Below are positions 6,554 to 7,910 of a stretch of 7,910 bases of DNA, in pieces. The stretch comes from an uncultured Campylobacter sp. (GTDB lineage: Bacteria > Campylobacterota > Campylobacteria > Campylobacterales > Campylobacteraceae), in contig CALHQN010000332.1 of assembly GCA_938036585.1 (NCBI GenBank), forward strand, positions 1-7,910. Direction: 5' to 3'. The notes beneath the pieces are model-generated. The model was given only the letters and a program-made list of their open reading frames with translations, searched no databases and had not been told where the DNA came from. The translations under genes were made by a program, and so were the position numbers. Positions within the stretch are counted from its first letter, which is position 1. The number at the start of each line of letters is the position of its first letter.

Positions 6554-6882
6554 TGTTCGTCCTCATCGTCGAATGTAGACTTTTTGCCAAATTTATCGTT
6601 TATAATCTTCTCAACCAGCTTTTTAATCCAATCCCCGCCTTGCCATGCAAAAAAACCGCCCACGGCTAGCCCAAATCGCGAACTGCCGGTAAAATAAAGC
6701 GTGATCTCCGCTCCTAAATAGCAAAAAAGTATCGCACCGATAAACCCGCTTAAAAAGGCAAGTAGATATCCGCCTATTGTAGCTCGCGGTTTGCTTAGCG
6801 TCTTTACCGCACTTACAAGGCAGGCTACGGCAATAATAATAAACCAATATGTTCTATTTAGTAGGGTTTGTAGATCGTCCAT
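6550..6882 (-). CDS. Probable holin, three membrane segments
   Basis: This 110-residue membrane protein has three hydrophobic segments (about residues 12-29, 36-63 and 69-82), followed by a charged C-terminal tail ending FDDEDEQ. The third segment and what follows (VGGFFAWQGGDWIKKLVEKI, then NDKFGKK) resemble holins of the LydA / superfamily III type from memory, but I could not run a comparison. Its place directly after the spanin pair makes a holin by far the likeliest role: it would open the inner membrane so that the signal-less lysozyme can reach the wall. The ATG overlaps the lipoprotein stop (TAATG) and has a GAAGAG site close upstream. An in-frame ATG lying further upstream would extend back into the lipoprotein gene and is not needed. 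Its TGA overlaps the next ATG. Confidence 0.75.
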   Translation of the reverse strand: MDDLQTLLNRTYWFIIIAVACLVSAVKTLSKPRATIGGYLLAFLSGFIGAILFCYLGAEITLYFTGSSRFGLAVGGFFAWQGGDWIKKLVEKIINDKFGKKSTFDDEDEQ

Positions 6883-7103
6883 TACTCTTCTTTCGTGCAG
6901 TCTTTGGCTATCTCTTCGCATCTCAAAAAATACCTCACAAGCTCTTTGTGCGCTTCAAAGCTGCCGTTTGCCGCAGGTTTAAGCGGCATTTTCAGATTAC
7001 AGCGCACAGGCACATAGACCTGCTTTACCTGCGGTTCCTTTGCGCCGCAGCCCCATAAACAAAGTACGCTAAAAAGCGCTATCAAGAAGTTTTTTATACG
7101 CAT
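6882..7103 (-). CDS. Outer-membrane spanin lipoprotein (Rz1-like)
   Basis: This is a 73-residue lipoprotein. It has a basic n-region (MRIKN), a hydrophobic core and a lipobox ending LWGC, with Cys19 as the predicted acylation site. The mature part is about 55 residues and contains a YVPVRC..K.P segment and three further Cys (35, 62, 69). As the o-spanin it should sit in the outer membrane and pair with the product of the preceding gene. The ATG was chosen over an in-frame GTG five codons upstream (7118), because GAGG lies nine bases before the ATG and the n-region is then compact. It overlaps the i-spanin gene by 35 bases in a shifted frame. Trp at lipobox position -2 is unusual. Its stop overlaps the holin ATG as TAATG. 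Confidence 0.82.
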   Translation of the reverse strand: MRIKNFLIALFSVLCLWGCGAKEPQVKQVYVPVRCNLKMPLKPAANGSFEAHKELVRYFLRCEEIAKDCTKEE

Positions 7104-7377
7104 CAAGTTCCGCCTCACAACTTTTGTCTTTTATGTAAATTTTTGAAACGTTTTTGATCTTATCCTCGTTGCGGCGGCTTGCATTCACCTCAAGGGATTT
7201 GATCGCGGCGTTTTGCAAGCTTAGGTTTAGCTCGCATTGCCCTAGCTGCGCCTTAAGCTTTACATTTTCGGTACTTAGCTGCGAAATATCGCTTTTTAGC
7301 AGCGCTATGCAGATCCCGCTTGCGACCAGCGTCGCCGCAAAGGCGATGCCGATAAGTTTAATGTTTAAGAAGCCCAT
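7069..7377 (-). CDS. Inner-membrane spanin subunit (Rz-like)
   Basis: This 102-residue protein has an N-terminal membrane segment (about residues 6-27), then a periplasmic, charged, coiled-coil-like region (about 28-75) and a Lys-rich C-terminal part. That is the layout of an Rz-type i-spanin, which joins an outer-membrane lipoprotein across the periplasm and fuses the two membranes in the last step of lysis. Periplasmic Cys48 and Cys87 could make disulfide-linked dimers, as known for lambda Rz. The start overlaps the lysozyme end by 20 bases and has a GAAGG site six bases upstream. The small lipoprotein gene overlaps its 3' end in another frame, which is the classical Rz/Rz1 arrangement. Sequence similarity to named Rz families was not judged; the call rests on topology and context. 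Confidence 0.82.
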   Translation of the reverse strand: MGFLNIKLIGIAFAATLVASGICIALLKSDISQLSTENVKLKAQLGQCELNLSLQNAAIKSLEVNASRRNEDKIKNVSKIYIKDKSCEAELDAYKKLLDSAF

Positions 7378-7798
7378 TTAACACCTTCTTTGCACGATTT
7401 GGAGTTTGCTGCGCCCAGAGGCTACGAAGCCCGTTTGCGATAGCCTTTTCATATTCGCTAGTTCTTATGTAGTGAAGCGTCGTAACGAATTTTTTAACCT
7501 TGTTAACGTCCATCTGATAGCACATCTCTATCACTACGTCCTGCACGTTTTGCGGTTTGTCTTGAAGCCAGGCAAAGGCTTCAAATACCCTAGGCTTTAA
7601 CTTTTTTAATTTCAGCTCTAAAATTTGATCCGCCGCCGCGCGGCCCATCGGCTCTATCTTTCCGCCGTTTAGCGCTAGCTCTTCGGGGCTCAAGGCCGAA
7701 ACTAAAAAGCCGTAGCCGATAGTCTTGTAGCCCCTTGTGTCCTCATAAATTTCACCGCAAAAGCCTTCGTTTTCTTTGATGTTTGCGATTAGGCTCAT
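7358..7798 (-). CDS. Phage lysozyme (T4-type muramidase, glycoside hydrolase family 24), endolysin
   Basis: This 146-residue endolysin should cleave the MurNAc-GlcNAc bond of peptidoglycan at the end of infection. The N-terminus aligns with T4 lysozyme without gaps. Glu11, Asp20 and Thr26 fall at the same residue numbers as the T4 catalytic residues, inside NEGF and YEDTRGYKTIGYG. The C-terminal QTPNRAKKV matches the family's conserved QTPNRAKRV. The product is a little shorter than T4 lysozyme (164 residues). No signal peptide or N-terminal anchor is visible, so it should collect in the cytoplasm and need a holin to reach the wall. The start was set at this ATG, not the upstream in-frame one, because AAAGGAG lies six bases before it and the product then begins like T4 lysozyme. 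The 3' end overlaps the inner spanin gene by 20 bases. Confidence 0.95.
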   Translation of the reverse strand: MSLIANIKENEGFCGEIYEDTRGYKTIGYGFLVSALSPEELALNGGKIEPMGRAAADQILELKLKKLKPRVFEAFAWLQDKPQNVQDVVIEMCYQMDVNKVKKFVTTLHYIRTSEYEKAIANGLRSLWAQQTPNRAKKVLNGLLKH

Positions 7799-7845
7799 TC
7801 TTCGCTCCTTTGCTCGTCTAAAACTTTTGCGGCAATAAATCTCAT
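7795..7845 (-). CDS. 16-residue minigene between upstream gene and lysozyme
   Basis: This ORF encodes MRFIAAKVLDEQRSEE. An AAAGG ribosome site lies six bases before its ATG. The ATG overlaps the upstream stop (ATGA), and its own TGA overlaps the lysozyme ATG (ATGA), so it bridges two genes with no gap. Its 3' part contains the AAAGGAG site of the lysozyme. The likely role is translational coupling, keeping ribosomes moving across the lysozyme start. A functional peptide cannot be excluded. Another reading is that it is a -1 frameshift extension of the upstream protein, because the A6 run just before the upstream stop would place ribosomes in exactly this frame. No family is recognised. Confidence 0.4.
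   Translation of the reverse strand: MRFIAAKVLDEQRSEE
7805..7811 (-). promoter_or_regulatory. Ribosome binding site of lysozyme gene, inside the minigene
   Basis: AAAGGAG with six bases to ATG at 7798. It lies within the coding part of the 16-codon minigene, so ribosomes translating the minigene would pass over and unmask it, consistent with translational coupling. Confidence 0.65.
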
Positions 7846-7910
7846 TTTTTACCTTTGTTCTTTTTGGCGGCAGCCTCATCAGGCGCAGTCTTTTCCGCCT
7901 GCCCTGCCTG
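7842..7910 (-). CDS. C-terminal end of an unidentified phage protein (partial, 5' end outside window)
   Basis: An open frame enters from the right edge and gives 22 residues before a TGA stop. The visible tail is rich in Ala, Glu and Lys and ends in a basic stretch, KKNKGKK. Such a low-complexity charged tail does not identify a family. Its TGA overlaps the ATG of the following minigene in an ATGA, and the reading direction and tight packing fit the late operon. The last codons form a run of six A (GGT AAA AAA TGA), which could slip. What the protein does cannot be told from this fragment. Being just ahead of the lysis genes, it may be a head or morphogenesis gene, but that is inference. Confidence 0.6.
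   Translation of the reverse strand, partial: QAGQAEKTAPDEAAAKKNKGKK

Noticed and set aside
7799..7879. 27-residue basic N-terminal extension of the lysozyme
   Set aside because: It overlaps the partial upstream gene and the minigene, lacks the strong ribosome site, and the shorter form matches T4 lysozyme residue for residue at the active site.

Overview
The window is the late lysis and tail module of a temperate, contractile-tailed phage (myovirus), most likely an integrated prophage of an epsilonproteobacterium. Campylobacter is the best guess. The tail genes follow P2-type families (FI, FII, V, W, J, I), a set also carried by Mu-like Campylobacter prophages. The host guess rests on the frequent AAATTT/AAAATTTT words, the strong AAAGGAG ribosome sites and a DUF4376-like tail-fibre companion. 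Base composition looks moderate, which would suit one of the higher-GC oral species better than C. jejuni. The host call is inference and no host gene is present.

Every supported gene lies on the minus strand, so transcription runs from right to left. From the right edge come the C-terminus of an unidentified gene, a 16-codon minigene, and a lysis cassette: T4-type lysozyme, inner-membrane spanin, overlapping outer-membrane spanin lipoprotein, and a three-segment holin candidate. Next is the baseplate block: V spike, W/gp25-like wedge protein, J wedge protein and tail protein I. Then come a short tail fibre with a gp53-like C-terminus and a DUF4376-like protein that is probably the fibre chaperone. 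Two small unrecognised membrane proteins follow. Last are the tail sheath (FI) and tail tube (FII). The leftmost 185 bases hold a G-rich hairpin with quadruplex potential and one doubtful 45-codon ORF.

The genes are packed as a single operon. Neighbours overlap by ATGA at six junctions between annotated genes, plus one where the partial gene meets the minigene, or are separated by 1 to 33 bases. I see no promoter and no standard intrinsic terminator inside. The promoter should lie beyond the right edge, and the tape measure and remaining tail genes should lie beyond the left edge.

The core genes are ordinary phage parts. The points most worth a second look are the paired membrane proteins placed between fibre chaperone and sheath, the V spike tip that reads H-T-N where an H-x-H metal motif is expected, the minigene next to an A6 run ahead of the lysozyme, the holin-last lysis order, and the G-rich structure after the tail tube gene.
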